Origin: Dioscorea cayenensis subsp. rotundata
Lineage: Eukaryota; Streptophyta; Magnoliopsida; Dioscoreales; Dioscoreaceae
Assembly: GCF_009730915.1 (NCBI RefSeq)
Contig: NW_024086628.1
Span: forward strand, 1-64,000
DNA length: 64,000 bases
Direction: 5' to 3'
Below the pieces are notes generated by a model. It did not search any database, had not been told where the DNA came from, and worked only from the letters and a program-made list of their open reading frames with translations. Position numbers and translations under genes: made by a program. Positions within the stretch are counted from its first letter, which is position 1. Each line of letters opens with the position of its first letter. Positions 20,158 through 32,079 of the stretch are shown one piece after another.

Positions 20158-21260
20158 AAAATCATTTATGAGCCCTTGGTTTCAATCAGCCAAACACCTT
20201 AGCTCACTTATGATAGCTTTGGGCTCCACATTAGGCCCAAGCTTTAGATCCACATCAGGTATAACGAAGGTTGTTTTGGGGTTAACATCAATTCTATAAT
20301 ATTGGTGTGAAGCAACTAGCACATTGAGTGAAGATGTATCATCAATTGGCTCAACTTGAGACTTAGACTACATGCTAGGGTTGGGAGTTGACTTAACCAT
20401 AAATGGTGGCATATGGATAGTTGGTGGTCAAGTCTAGGTGCGTATGTCGGACTAATACACATGTCACATGTGGTTTTAGTTTAGTTGCTCTAGACTTAGG
20501 ATGTAATTCTTGGTGGAGATTGCCATGCGTGAAACGTGTCACTGATATAAACTTTGGATTCACTTTAATGTCTTGTAACATGGCACCCGAATCTAATGTG
20601 CACATAACAATTTATACGGCCATTCAGAGACCTAAACCATGCCAATATCCGTTGACACCTCTGTTTCGCAAGTGACATGCAGGGTATCACCCTTTAAACG
20701 AATGGGTATTTTATTACCCCTCCCCGTAACCTAGAGGTTCATCGACAGCATTACGACTGCCGGTTACCAGCAGTCCTACACTATTGATGCAAGAGTTAAT
20801 GGCCTCAACCACGCCACTAAAAGATCCAAAAGTATGTGTCTCCTTCACTAGCATGTCGATGTCTAGTGGCTCGATTTGAGCATCCTTCGGCAATCCAAGA
20901 CCTCCTTAATCACCTATCCTATCTTCACAAGAGTGAGAGTGGGCATGATAGCATCCCTCTTACTAATTAAGGCCATCTCCGCCACTTTTACTTTTCCCTT
21001 AATATCCCCTAGTCCCTCCACCATGCCCGGATCCTGTAGCGTCACTGTCATCCAATCGCTACCTGTCCTACTATTCCGGCTTGAAGAGGGCATTCCCATC
21101 GGTGGTAAACACTAATCGCATGTTCAACCACAAAAGTTGTGAGCTCCGGTCATCATCATCTTCGCCTTGTCATCCTCATCATCCAACAACAGGAAGGCCC
21201 AGTTGTCTTCCTCATCTTCCATACGACTACGGAGGTTGTGAGAGGGAGTTGAATAGTTAT
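20158..21260 (-). other. Unassigned decayed sequence, right part
   Basis: Resumes the sequence interrupted by the copia element. The minus strand has moderate-length fragments (for example SSRNSRTGSDWMTVTLQDPG at 21090-21035, and a fragment at 20605-20393 with PKFISVTRFTHGN), suggesting an old coding region read right to left. No family is recognised and stops are frequent. It could be a LINE or a decayed gene. Confidence 0.35.
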
Positions 21261-21269
21261 CACATTTCC

Positions 21270-21329
21270 AAATATATATATATATATATGAATGACGATG
21301 ACGACGGCGACAATGATGATGACGATGAC

Positions 21330-21374
<45 letters not shown>
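21270..21374 (+). repeat. TA run and GAT trinucleotide microsatellite
   Basis: (AT)n at 21272-21289 is followed by GATGAC variants that become an uninterrupted (GAT)n run of about 16 units ending near 21373. The short acidic frame it encodes (poly-Asp) is a composition artefact. Confidence 0.9.
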
Positions 21375-21606
21375 ATTCTTTAAATAATAATCATCAATTT
21401 AGACTGAAAAAGTCAAGCCTAGTCCCCTACAGTAAAACACGTTATATAGCCTTGAGGATGGGGATATTTTTTTTTATTTTGTTTATTATTTTAAACATGT
21501 GGGTGAAATATAATAGACAATGTTTTATTTGAAGATTATTATGTTTGTTTTTTGTTTTGATTTAATTCTAACACACACTTCTAAGCATCAAAAGCTTGTA
21601 GATTTA

Positions 21607-22839
21607 GGGGTTGTTTGGTTGCCTGTATTTCAAATTACATTGTAAGTCAAATTACATGTAATTGAAATTACTGTATTTTCACTTATATTATGGTTGTTTG
21701 GTTACATGTAAATGAAAATACTGTATTTACTTTTTAAGTGTTTGGTTTGATGTAAATTATGGGTTAAAATCACCATGTGAAGTAAGTGGTGAGATTACCT
21801 TTTTTTTTTTCAAAAATTTTTATATATTATAATTTTCTTCAATATTTCATTTAAAATATATTTTATTAATTTAAATGAATTTAAGTTAATATATTTTATT
21901 TATTTAAAAGCCAATATAATGTTTTTGAGGTTACCAATTTATAATAACATATTTTAAATATATGATAAAACTAAATTAAGTTTTTAAACCTAAATATTAA
22001 TTACGAGATATATTAGTATAATTTTTTTAAAATTATAAGTTCAATTATCTCTTAATTATTAGTTGTTTTAATTATTTTTTAATTATTATTACAAATATTT
22101 TCAAAAAATAAATATTTTTAAAAATATTTTTAAAAAATCATCTTATCCTAACCTAATCCTAATTGATATCTTGCCCATCTTCAACGCCTTCTTCTTGTTC
22201 ATCTCCATCTCTGATTCTGACATCCTCACTGAGCCAAATCACGCTTCGGTTTCATTTCTCTTTTCATCACGGGAGACGAATCCGAAGGCGCTCTTCAGTT
22301 AACTGGATCTAATGAAGTACTTGCCGACAGCCATGGCGTCAATCTTAATGTCCTTCGAGATGTGCACTTGGTGCTCGTTGACTGAGGGTTGAAGTGAAGG
22401 GATCTTCCGGGAACCACCGACGCCATCAACACCAACGCCATCATCATCGTCAGGAGCTTCGTCGCCATCTCAATCTCTCGATCGCAGAACCGCAATAAAG
22501 AAATCACAGCTCTGGGATGGAGTTCTCGTCTCCGGTGACGCCGTCGACGAGGAGTAATGGCTTGTCAGAGCTCAGTGAAGGGGTGAGGAGATGATGGCTT
22601 GTCAGGGCTTGGTGGAGGGATTAGGAATTGAAGGTATTGCATACATTGAAGAGAGAGTGAGAGTAAGGAAAAGGTTTTGCAGGATTTCAACTTACAGCCA
22701 ATATGGCTGTAAGTTGAAATGCTGTAAAATGGGGTCTTCATGTGAATTGTTTTACTTGTAAGTGCTTGTTTTGCAACAAACCAAACATCAAAAAGGAACT
22801 TTTACATGTAAAATATTTTACATCAAACCAAACAGCCCC
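21607..22839. mobile_element. PIF/Harbinger-like non-autonomous element with 3-bp TTA duplication
   Basis: Left end GGGGTTGTTTGGTT and right end AACCAAACAGCCCC form a 14-base inverted repeat with one mismatch. TTA lies on both sides (21604-21606 and 22840-22842), the usual PIF/Harbinger target. Weaker inverted similarity continues inside (ACATGTAA words). No transposase is present. AT-rich arms flank a more GC-rich centre (about 22140-22640). Confidence 0.82.
22295..22460 (-). pseudogene. Gene fragment captured in the Harbinger-like element
   Basis: On the minus strand an ATG at about 22468 opens MATKLLTMMMALVLMASVVP, a typical secretory signal peptide (charged start, long hydrophobic core). 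About 35 more residues follow before a stop near 22295. The one-frame-shifted reading after the signal (EHQVHISKDIKIDAMAVGKY) looks more protein-like, so a frameshift is likely. I do not recognise the family. Higher GC than the arms supports capture from a host gene. Confidence 0.5.
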
Positions 22840-22842
22840 TTA

Positions 22843-25800
22843 GAATCCTTGCTTAAGTGTAGTTTCATTTGAAGGAACTTGATGAATTTCCTAATATAAC
22901 CAGGATCTTCTTGTTCTAGAAATTATTTTGGAACAACATAAATTTAGCGAAAACGTACTTGCACTTGAATCATTAATCGAGATGATGATGATGATAATTG
23001 GGCCTTATGGTTTTTCTAACTGAGCACACGTAGAGAGGGAAGATGGGAACCTTAATTCTAAAAACCCTGATTCTGAATCTCAGATCATTACATGCTCAGT
23101 CAGGGACCACACCCTATTTATATGAAATCTTTATGAGGCTAATTACAAGTCTGCCCATCATAGACTTAATGATTTTGCCCCCATGAATTCTACACATCAT
23201 ATTATTAATATGTAAATCCACACATTTAAAATTAGATAATTATGACCATATTTAAACTTTAATTAGATCACCACAATTTGGTCCATTCAAAACTTAAACA
23301 TAATAAGATAAACATAATTATAAACATTAGTTGTGCAAATCTACACAACTTATGCATATAAATCTTTATATCCCTATGTGATGTGTGGTCCACAACCTAT
23401 ATCATTTCCATTCCCTAAGAACAAGAGGAAGATCACATGAGAGAGGTAGAGGATAATTTCTCTAGGTAGCATTGCGTGTGAGATATTTTGTATTGTTATT
23501 TGCATGTGAGTTCTCTTTTATGATGTACTTTGATTTATCCTTTCAATAATAAATGTGATTTCAACTATTTTCTTTTAAGGCTTAAGATTGTGTTTAGTGC
23601 TTTACCATGGGAATGTTGTGATGGAATTTGATTGATGAGAAAATAATTCCTGAAAAAATAACATTCTATTGTTTGGTATGCATATATATGCATTGGAAAT
23701 TTTGATTAAACTGATATTTCTGTGTTTGGTATTATAAGATATTTTTAGGAATTTTTAATAGTAAAATAATAAAAAAATATTTTTAATGTATAAAATGCTT
23801 TTAATATTAAATATTTAAATAATAAATAATAATTAAATGTTTTGGATGTTAAAATAATAATATATATTTTTTTTAATGTATAAAATGCTTTTAATATAAA
23901 ATAATAATAATACAATATGTTTTAAATAATAATAATAACAAATAAATAATATTTTTTTAAATAAAATGTTCTAAAATAATAATAATAACATATATTTAAA
24001 AAAATTGTCAATATTTTTTAATATTAAATATTTAAATATTTAAATATTTTTATTTAAATATTTTTGTGTTTGAGAAAAACCTAAAAGGGAACGTAATTTC
24101 GAAAAAGTTTGAGGATATTTTGGTAAAATTAAATAGTCTAACTTTCTATTCCCATGGGAATCCAACTTTCCCAATATTTTGTAAGGTAATCACTTTCTTT
24201 CATTTTGATGAAATTTGTCTTCCATGGCAAGGTTACTTTCGAGCAAAAAGTACTCTACTAAATATAGTAAACAAATTTCCATATGTTATTTTCCTGGAAA
24301 GTACCGAACTTTCCCATATACCAAACATTACCTAAGGGTCACATAATGGGAATGGAATGGAATGAAAATAGGAATGAGACTTTAGGAAATAAAATAAGAA
24401 TGAAAACTGTGTTAGGTTAGAGGAATATTGCATTGACAATGAAAAAATAAAATAAAGAGGAAACATGATAAAATTACTTTTATACCCTTAATACACATAA
24501 ATATAATTAATCTCTAAAATGTACATTTTAGTCTTAATTAAAAAAAAGGCATAATTATGATCTTTGTAATATCTATTAAAGTTTGTTTTAGCCTATGTCA
24601 CTTACATGGCACCACGTAATAATAAGTCCAAGTCTTACCCCATAACGAAGTGTCAAAGAACAGACAAGTATAGTGGTGTATTAATCACAGTGGCTTAATG
24701 ACATTTTAAGATTTCATTAACTTGGACAGACAACACATGGGGCGATTAAAATTCTACTATATATATATATACCCATAAGATATTTTAGGAACTAAACTCC
24801 CCTGACATGCTATCCTAAAGAGGAGGAGAATGACATCCTCTCAGAATAATGAATGAATATTACTACTACAGTACTTATATATACAATATTAATGTACAAT
24901 ATATGAATAGTATTATATAGTACTATCGACCCTAAATCTACTCGTTCATTGTTCCAATACCATTATACTACGCCAAGTAATTAATATTGCCTTTTGAACA
25001 TTGCATGAGATAGATATATTTTATTGTTACTGTTATTGATATGTATGCAAAATGTGGCACATCACACCATGTTATCAATCTAAAAAAATATTTTTTTATT
25101 TTATTCTTGTGACTGAGCAGGCAAAACTTGCCGTCAGCTACAGTGTGACATTTATTTATTTATTTATTCATTAGAATGTATTCTGTTATTTTTAAAAATT
25201 TAAAATTAATTAAAAAAATTAAAAATTTTAATTATACTGAAAAAAATTTTAAAAAAAATCTTAATAAAAGTTTAAATTTTCATTCTTAAAAAAAGCCACT
25301 TATTAGTTGATTTGATAAGTTATTGATATCTGTTATATGGAAAAGTAAAACTTATAATGCACATTACTGTAGCGACTGATTTGTTGCGTGTGTAAGATTT
25401 TTATTTTATTTTATTTTATTTTTTTAATAAATATCAGCAAGTTATAAGTATTATTAAAGTTGAATCATTAATTCTCTCACAGTCTCACTTGGGAAAAAGA
25501 CTAATTACCACTCTTTTTTACGAAGATAAGTGACATGTAAGTGGCATAGGTCAATTTTTTTAATCAAATATATAAAAATGTTTACTCTATTTTTATATTA
25601 ATTGTCATTTACTCATTTTTGAGCTTAATTTTATCGCTACAAAGTTATTTACTCTCAGAAATACACACATCACCTCTTTTCTCTAAACAAGGAAAAGAAT
25701 GAAATTGGAAAAAAGTTAATTAGTGTCTATCGAAATTTTTAATGATAACAAATAATTTTATATATTTTTTAAATATGGTAATTAATATAAAATGGAGGGA

Positions 25801-26470
25801 GTATGATTTTAACTCCCAACAAATATTTGGTAACTACTAGAACCTATAAATTGATTAACACAATCTATTATTAAATGACTAAAAGTTATCGGTGTGTTAT
25901 ATATGCAGACCATCTCTAGGATTGAACAACTCAACTTTAATTTGTGTTATACGTATATTTTTTTATGTTACTGTTGGAGTTTGCTTTCACTCTTGTTCTG
26001 ACACTATTTTCTGTTGATTTATCCATTTTTTTCAAAAGAAAAAAAAAAACTTTACTTTGCACTCTCATGATATTTACCTTAATGCCAAGTAATAATTAAT
26101 CCTCTAGTTATCTCAACTGTTGAGAGAACAATAAGCAAGGTGGATCAAAGTTTCAAACTGAATGCATGCATGCAATTTTGATTTAATTTGTTGCAAGATT
26201 TTGGTATTTCCATTCAAGAACATTGACAAGCCGCCCTTCTCTTCCTTCCTTTTGACTACAAGATCACTAATCCCTCAATACTTAATTTCAATCAAGCATG
26301 AAAAGTGAGCTTCATACATGCATGCAAATATATATCTCTACCAATCCCATTCAAACCACGCGGTCATACATGTCCTCCCTATGGACCCCATTCGGTCAAA
26401 CCCTTAGCGCGTTTATAGCTCAGATTTCTTACATAAAAAATAAAGAATAAAAAAATAAAAATAAAAATAA
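22843..26470. other. AT-rich intergenic DNA
   Basis: No gene seen. At 23770-24060 the word TTTTTAATGTATAAAATGCTTTTAATAT occurs twice inside long AT runs built from AATAATAAT. Words such as GTTTGGTAT near 23680 and ATACCAAACATTACCTAAGG near 24320 could be the ends of an old MITE, but the inverted match is weak. Confidence 0.5.
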
Positions 26471-26483
26471 AAACCCTGCTTCC

Positions 26484-26492
26484 TATTATATA
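26484..26492 (+). promoter_or_regulatory. TATA box of the ALMT gene
   Basis: TATTATATAG stands about 120 bases before the start codon, after a purine-rich stretch and before a (CCA)n run at 26513-26531, which would lie in the 5' leader. Confidence 0.55.
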
Positions 26493-26582
26493 GACTCAAC
26501 ACCTTTAATTCCCACCACCACCACCACCACCTTGACCCAAGACCCAAACCATTGTTTCCATTTCTCTTCTTATTTGCATCAC

Positions 26583-26693
26583 ATGGAAGTGATCATCATG
26601 GAAAACAATGGCACCAGAGTCGGGTTGTTGGCCACACTACCTAGTGTCACCATTCCACAAGCTCTGGTTAACAATGGTTTCCATTTATACTAA
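26583..26693 (+). other. Upstream ORF overlapping the ALMT start
   Basis: An ATG at 26583 opens a 36-residue frame that passes the ALMT start (26608) in a different frame and stops at TAA 26691-26693. A second ATG in the same frame is at 26598. Scanning ribosomes would meet these first, so the uORF could hold down ALMT translation. Confidence 0.5.
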
Positions 26694-28666
26694 AATGAAG
26701 AAGCTTGCAAATGATGATCCTAGGAGATTACTTCACTCTTTGAAAGTTGGCATTGCTCTCACTTTAGTCTCCACATTATACTATGTCACTCCCATCTTCA
26801 AGGGCTTCGGTTCTTCAACTATTTGGGCTGTGCTCACCGTCGTACTCGTCATGGAGTTCACTGTCGGTAAGTGTGTACATATATATATATATAACTAGTT
26901 TTCTTTATGAATATATATTGATGCATGCTTTCATTGATTCAGGTGGGACACTAACAAAGGGTTTAAACAGAGCAATGGCAACACTACTTGCAGTGGCTTC
27001 AGGATTTGGTGCTCATCATGTTGCCATTCTCACTGGAGGCAAAGGAGAAATCATCCTTCTTGGCATATTTATCTTCCTAATTGGTAAGCTTAATTTTAAT
27101 TTCATATATCATAAATAAAATATATATTAATGCAATTTGGTCAATTAATGACTTTTTGTATTCGTTCATGCATGCAGCTGTAGTGGCAACGTTCTTGAGA
27201 TTCATCCCAGTAATCAAAGCTAGATATGACTATGGAGTGTTGATATTTATGTTGACATTTAGTTTAGTGGCTGTATCAAGCTTTAGAAATCATGAAACCT
27301 TCATGCTAGCTTACAAGAGGCTTGTGACCATTGCCATTGGAGTTGCGGTTGCTCTTCTTGTTTCAGTCTTGGTGTTCCCAATATGGGCTGGAGAAGACCT
27401 TCACTTGCTCACTGCTACAAACTTGGAGAGACTTGCTGGCTTTCTAGAAGGTATATAACATAACATACATGCAAGCTTTAATTAATTAATTAAACTATTA
27501 ATTACAAATTCTGGAACATGAGTCATGGACCACAAAATAATGTTTTCAACGTCACACACTGGTCCTAGCTACTATATAATAACAAAACTAAAGATTGGAA
27601 TGTTACTGAAATGATGTTTACCATCAACATGACATGGATATGAAGACAACTTAACAACTAACATATTGTTTTTGACCTATAAAATACTTCATTGAGAAGC
27701 ACACATCGCTTTATTAATTACTTTTGATTACTTAATTAACTTCAGGCTGCTTTTCATTAGATATGGACTATTTTTATTTATATATATAATGAATGAATAA
27801 TTCTTGTATTTATAGGATTTGGAGCTGAGTATTTTGGAGAGAAGGTGAAACATGATAAGATAAAGAGCAAAGCTCTTCTACAAACTTACAAGAGTGTGCT
27901 AAATACAAAAGCCACTGAAGATTCACTGGTGAGCAAATCAAACCATAAACCATCAAGAACTAGACTTTGACAACAATAAAACTAAATGTTGATTCCATGG
28001 GCAATTTCTCTATACAGGCCAATCTTGGGAGATGGGAGCCTCGCCATGGCCGTTTCCAGTTTCGCCATCCATGGAAACAATACCAAAAGATCGGCTCTCT
28101 ATGCCGAAGATGCGCTTATCTAGTTGAAGCTCTTCGTTCATACATCATAAGATCAGAAAGCCAGGTATATATATATATATATTCATACATGATCTATCAT
28201 CTAAATAAGTACAAACTTGATGCTCATATATAAACACACACATATGAACATGTAGGCTGCCAGTGAGTTGGAAAAAAACACAAGGATAAGAGATGCGTGT
28301 ATGGAGATAAGCAAGGAATCAAGGAGAACAATGAAAGTGCTGGCATCATCAGTGAAAACAATGACAAAGTTCTCAGTTAGTAAAAAACACATGACTGCAG
28401 CTGCAGAGGCTGTGAAAAGTTTGAAGATGTCTCTGTCAGAAGAAGGATTACTGCTCAGAGAAGCGTTACACATAGCCACCATTGTCTCATTGTTGCTTGA
28501 GATTGTGAGTTGTGCTCAAGATATCGAAGTTGCTATTGAAGAGCTTGCAAAGCTTGCTGGCTTTGAGATCAGCTCAGATCAAGGGAATGATGGATTAAAA
28601 GAGAAGGAGAAATCAGTGAGTGATCATATTGAGCTAGAAGGAATATCCATTGTTGTGCTCGAATAA
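26608..28666 (+). CDS. Aluminium-activated malate transporter (ALMT) family anion channel
   Basis: Six exons join in frame to 447 residues: 26608-26866, 26943-27083, 27178-27450, 27816-27928, 28018-28164, 28256-28666, all with GT/AG introns. ALMT proteins are anion channels (malate, chloride and others) of the plasma membrane or tonoplast. Residues 35-50 carry the family word [13 protein letters not shown]; about six hydrophobic segments follow up to residue ~190 (ends near [13 protein letters not shown]). The signature WEPRHGRF...HPWKQY is in exon 5 near residue 265. The long cytosolic tail ends SISIVVLE-like. The six-exon layout and short N-terminus fit the AtALMT1/2/10-type clade, but membrane and substrate cannot be read. 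The start is the only in-frame ATG after upstream stops. Confidence 0.93.
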
Positions 28667-28861
28667 AAAGATGAAGGGTTAATAGGATGGTGGTTTTTAT
28701 TTTCCCCCCTCAAGAGATTTTGGTTTTGTTTTTGTGTAATAATTTTCTCAATGAGAAACACAACAATTTGTTGATTTGGGTCCATCTCATATGGTACCTA
28801 TTGACCCCATAATTATCAAAGTCAATTAGAATTAAAAAATTAATTTTTTTTTTAAAAAAAA

Positions 28862-29005
28862 GAAACGTTTCTTTTTCAGGTGATGTGTATACGCTGCAAA
28901 ATTGAAGAATGTAGCGAGAGAGAGAGAAAGAGAGAGAGACGTTTCTTTTTCAGGTGATTTGTATACGCTGCAAAATTGAAGAATGTAGTGAGAGAGAGAG
29001 ATTTG
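28862..29005. repeat. Tandem duplication with GA runs, downstream of ALMT
   Basis: AAACGTTTCTTTTTCAGGTG through GAAGAATGTAG and a (GA)n run occurs twice in a row (about 28862-28938 and 28939-29003) with two or three base differences. The flanking (GA)n likely promoted slippage or unequal exchange. Confidence 0.85.
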
Positions 29006-29188
29006 TAAATTTTATCAATGGTCATTTGATGCAGATCATGATGGCATTTAAGCCTCTTAACAAGTTTTACATATCTACCAATTTTAATTTTTAGATTTGT
29101 TTCTAAACCCATTTTTTTTAAATTATAGTTTTGAGAAAAAAATTTATTGTGAATCCTTCTGTGTAATACTGTTGTTTACATTGCTATT

Positions 29189-29554
29189 TGTTGAAGTTGA
29201 CTAAAGCTATTGAATGTAGCATGGGCTAAAGATGTGATATAATATAAGGGATGGTCAGCATTTTGAGACCATGTTCAAGATCTACAATGGCATGCATGTA
29301 CGAGAATGACTCAAGTATCCAAGGAATGGCAGATAGATTAAGGATGTAAGGCTATACAAGTGATGGTGTGATTGTTGTGCTTGTACTATGTAGTACTTGC
29401 ATTATGTGGTCCTTTTCTTTATCATTTTGGAGTATATGTATGGTCTGGTCTTTTGGTTAATGTTTAAGAAAAGAAGTTATGTTGCTCTGAACTCTGAGTT
29501 TATACAGACTGTGAAAACTCATTCATTTTGACTATTATTTCTTCTCTTCGAACA
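29189..29554 (+). repeat. Left (5') LTR of the second copia element
   Basis: Begins TGTTGAAGTTGACTAAAGC and ends CTTCGAACA, directly before the primer site. It matches 33630-34016 with point changes and a few small indels. Confidence 0.92.
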
Positions 29555-29555
29555 G

Positions 29556-29566
29556 TGGTATCAGAG
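29556..29566 (+). other. Primer binding site of the second copia element
   Basis: TGGTATCAGAG, complementary to the initiator tRNA-Met 3' end, one base after the left LTR. Confidence 0.85.
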
Positions 29567-29635
29567 TTTATGCTCTACTTCCTCTCTTCCTGATTATTTT
29601 TCACATTTCACACCCTCTTGAACAAGCTTTCGTTG

Positions 29636-30960
29636 ATGGCTTCAAACGGACTCCCACCTCTGTAGGTGTTTGATGGCAAAGGTTATCGTCAATGGAGTAT
29701 CATGATGATGACTCTTTTTCGAGCTTAAGATGTAATATTCGCATATTTGCTTTGACCGTTTGACTGGAGAAAACTTTGGAAAGGTTGAAGAAGTTGAGCC
29801 CCATCTTTTGTCTTTACCATCCATGAGCTTTGGATCCGTTTGAAGTGTTATTGGAGTCTTCTTTAAAATCAGCTTAACCTTCTCTTGAGACTGATTTAAG
29901 AAGCTCTATTCTAAGTTTTCTGGTGTATGAAGAAGCTTGTGAATTTCTGCTTTTTAGGTGAGTCCGGCTCTACATCTTCAAGTTTTCCTCTAAGTAAAAT
30001 TCCCTTGTCATTTTGCCTTTAGTTCTTGGGCTTGGCATGATAAATCCTTATTATTGAGTATTTGATGAAGAAACACCATGCTTCATGCTTGTTTGGAGTA
30101 TTTTTCTTGTGTTGTTTGGTTGGTGTATCATGAGATGGTTGAGAGAAAACTTTTGCATTGGTTTAAATATCCTTATATCTAAGTGTATGTCTTCTCTAAA
30201 ATTTCCTTTTTGTAATCCTTGAAATTCTGAATAAAATCCTTGTTAATTGCTTATATTTAAAGGCCTTGTTTTAATGCTACCTTTCTTTGAAATTCTTGGA
30301 GTTTTGCACTTGCACATCAAGTGTTTGTGTTAATGTCTAAGTGAGTTGTTTATTATTCCCTGTTTTATTTGTTGATGTTGACTCTGACTGGATTTGAAAT
30401 ATGAGGACTTGCCCCGGTAGGGCCTGGCATTGTTGGATGCGATCGGTCTGTCAGCGGGCCCGACTTTGGGGCTAGGGCGTGACACAAGATCTTTGGAACC
30501 TTGTTGAAAAAGGAGTCCCGGAAAATGACGACGAAGAAAAGACGAAGGAGAACACAGAAAAGAGACGCTAAGGCTCTCTACTTGATTCAATAAGCAAGGA
30601 ATCGATCTCTGTTCTCACGCATTGAAACTGCTAGTTCCTCCAAGGAGGCTTGGGATAAACTGAAAAGGATGTATCAAGGTGATTCCAATACATGGCGGTG
30701 AAGCTTTCAGTCCTTGCGACAAGGTTTTGAGAACATGCGCATCAAGAGCGATGAGAGTGTTCAAGATTATGTCATCCTGGTTGGGGAACTGGTGAATCAG
30801 ATGAAATCTCTCAACGACACAATCTCTGAAGAGATGGTGGTGGGAAAAATCCTAAGAAGCATGGGAGCCAAGTTCAATCACGTGGTGACAGCCATTGAGG
30901 AGTCATGTGATATCACCAAACTCATGGTAGATGAGCTCACTGCATGAAGCCTAGTTGATC
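29636..30960 (+). pseudogene. Copia gag, split by a solo LTR
   Basis: ATG at 29636 starts the gag but meets a TAG after nine codons. The sequence continues with VFDGKGYRQWSIMMMTLFRA, is interrupted at 29731 by a solo LTR, and resumes at about 30490 (DLWNLVEKGVPENDDEE). Then comes AWDKLKRMYQGDS and the UBN2 stretch SDESVQDYVILVGELVNQMK at 30750-30810. The zinc-knuckle and protease region is deleted: by 31020 the sequence is already at the GAG-pre-integrase part. Confidence 0.87.
29731..30484 (+). repeat. Solo LTR inserted in the copia gag
   Basis: A 754-base segment starts TGTAATATTC and ends GGGCGTGACA. It interrupts gag coding that resumes exactly after a 5-bp duplication: TAAGA at 29726-29730 and CAAGA at 30485-30489 (one change). 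The TG...CA ends and the GGGCGTGACA terminus are typical of gypsy LTRs, so recombination between two LTRs probably removed the rest of that element. Confidence 0.8.
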
Positions 30961-31019
30961 AATTAGTCTGAACATGTTGATGACGGGGCTATTTAAATTT
31001 TCAGAGTTTAGAGACACCA

Positions 31020-31560
31020 AAAGTGAGAGATTTGGTAACCAGGCTCCCATCCATTGGTCATGCTAATACCTGCTACATGTGTACCCTCGGGAAGCATGCA
31101 CATGCCCCATTCGCTAGAGGAGGATCGCGGAGGGCTAATGAGCACTGCAGCGAGTGCATATGGACCTTTGCGGACCGATGCACATGGAGTCCCTATACGG
31201 CAACAAATACTTCTTCTTATTAGTGGATGACCTTTCCCGAATGACTTGGAGTTATTTTCTTAGGTTAAAGAGTCAAGCATTTGAAATGTTTGTAAAATTT
31301 CAAATGATGGTGGAAAGGCAAACAGAGAATAAAATTAAAATCATCTGTTCCAACAGGGGAGGCGAATTCGTATCACGCGAGTTTAGTGAGCATTGGGAGA
31401 AGCAGGGAATCCAGCGCGAGTTAACTCTGTCGTATACACCATAGCACAACAGCACCGTCGAGAAGAAAAACCGTGTTATGGTGGAGAAGGTACGTTGTCT
31501 TTTGAAGCACAGTAGGATGCCGTTTTCTTTCTGGGCAGAGGCTGCTGCATAGTAGTGTAT
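31020..31560 (+). pseudogene. Copia integrase with Asp-to-Asn change
   Basis: The frames show CYMCTLGKHAHAPF (zinc site), HMDLCGPMHMESL (first Asp) and LLVDDLSRMTWSYFL. The second catalytic Asp, expected in the SDRGGEF word, is Asn here (CSNRGGEF, codon 31352-31354). The third, Glu, is kept in VEKKNR at about 31455. A stop at 31442 breaks the frame. Confidence 0.87.
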
Positions 31561-32079
31561 CTGATCATCTCGCCATTATATACTAGGGTGAAATCGAACA
31601 TCTACCATCTAAGGGTGTTCGGGTGTATAGGATTTGCTCATGTTTCATCACAATAGAGAATAAAGCTTAAAGACAAGTTTGAAAGGTGTATCTTCATTGA
31701 CTACTATTCAGAAACCAAAGCATACAAGTTGCTTAATCAAATATCAAGCAAAATACTAGTCGTGATGTGGTGTTTAAAGAAGATGAGAACTGGTTTTGGG
31801 ATAGTATGCCTAATAATTCAAATGTGTATGCCTAGGAAGATCCATTCATAGACGGACAAGATGTAGTTCAGGACACTGATGTAGCTGTTGTCTCAAACTC
31901 AGAAAACGAAGCACACCTACCAACAAATCAAGACTGGTCAACATAATCAACTTCAACAACAGAACTCAATCAACAAACTATAATTGCATATAATGAGCCA
32001 CTAGATGATGACAACCCACCAAGGAAGACTCGACAGATAAGTGATATATATAATAATTTTTCATTTGAATTAAGTGTAA

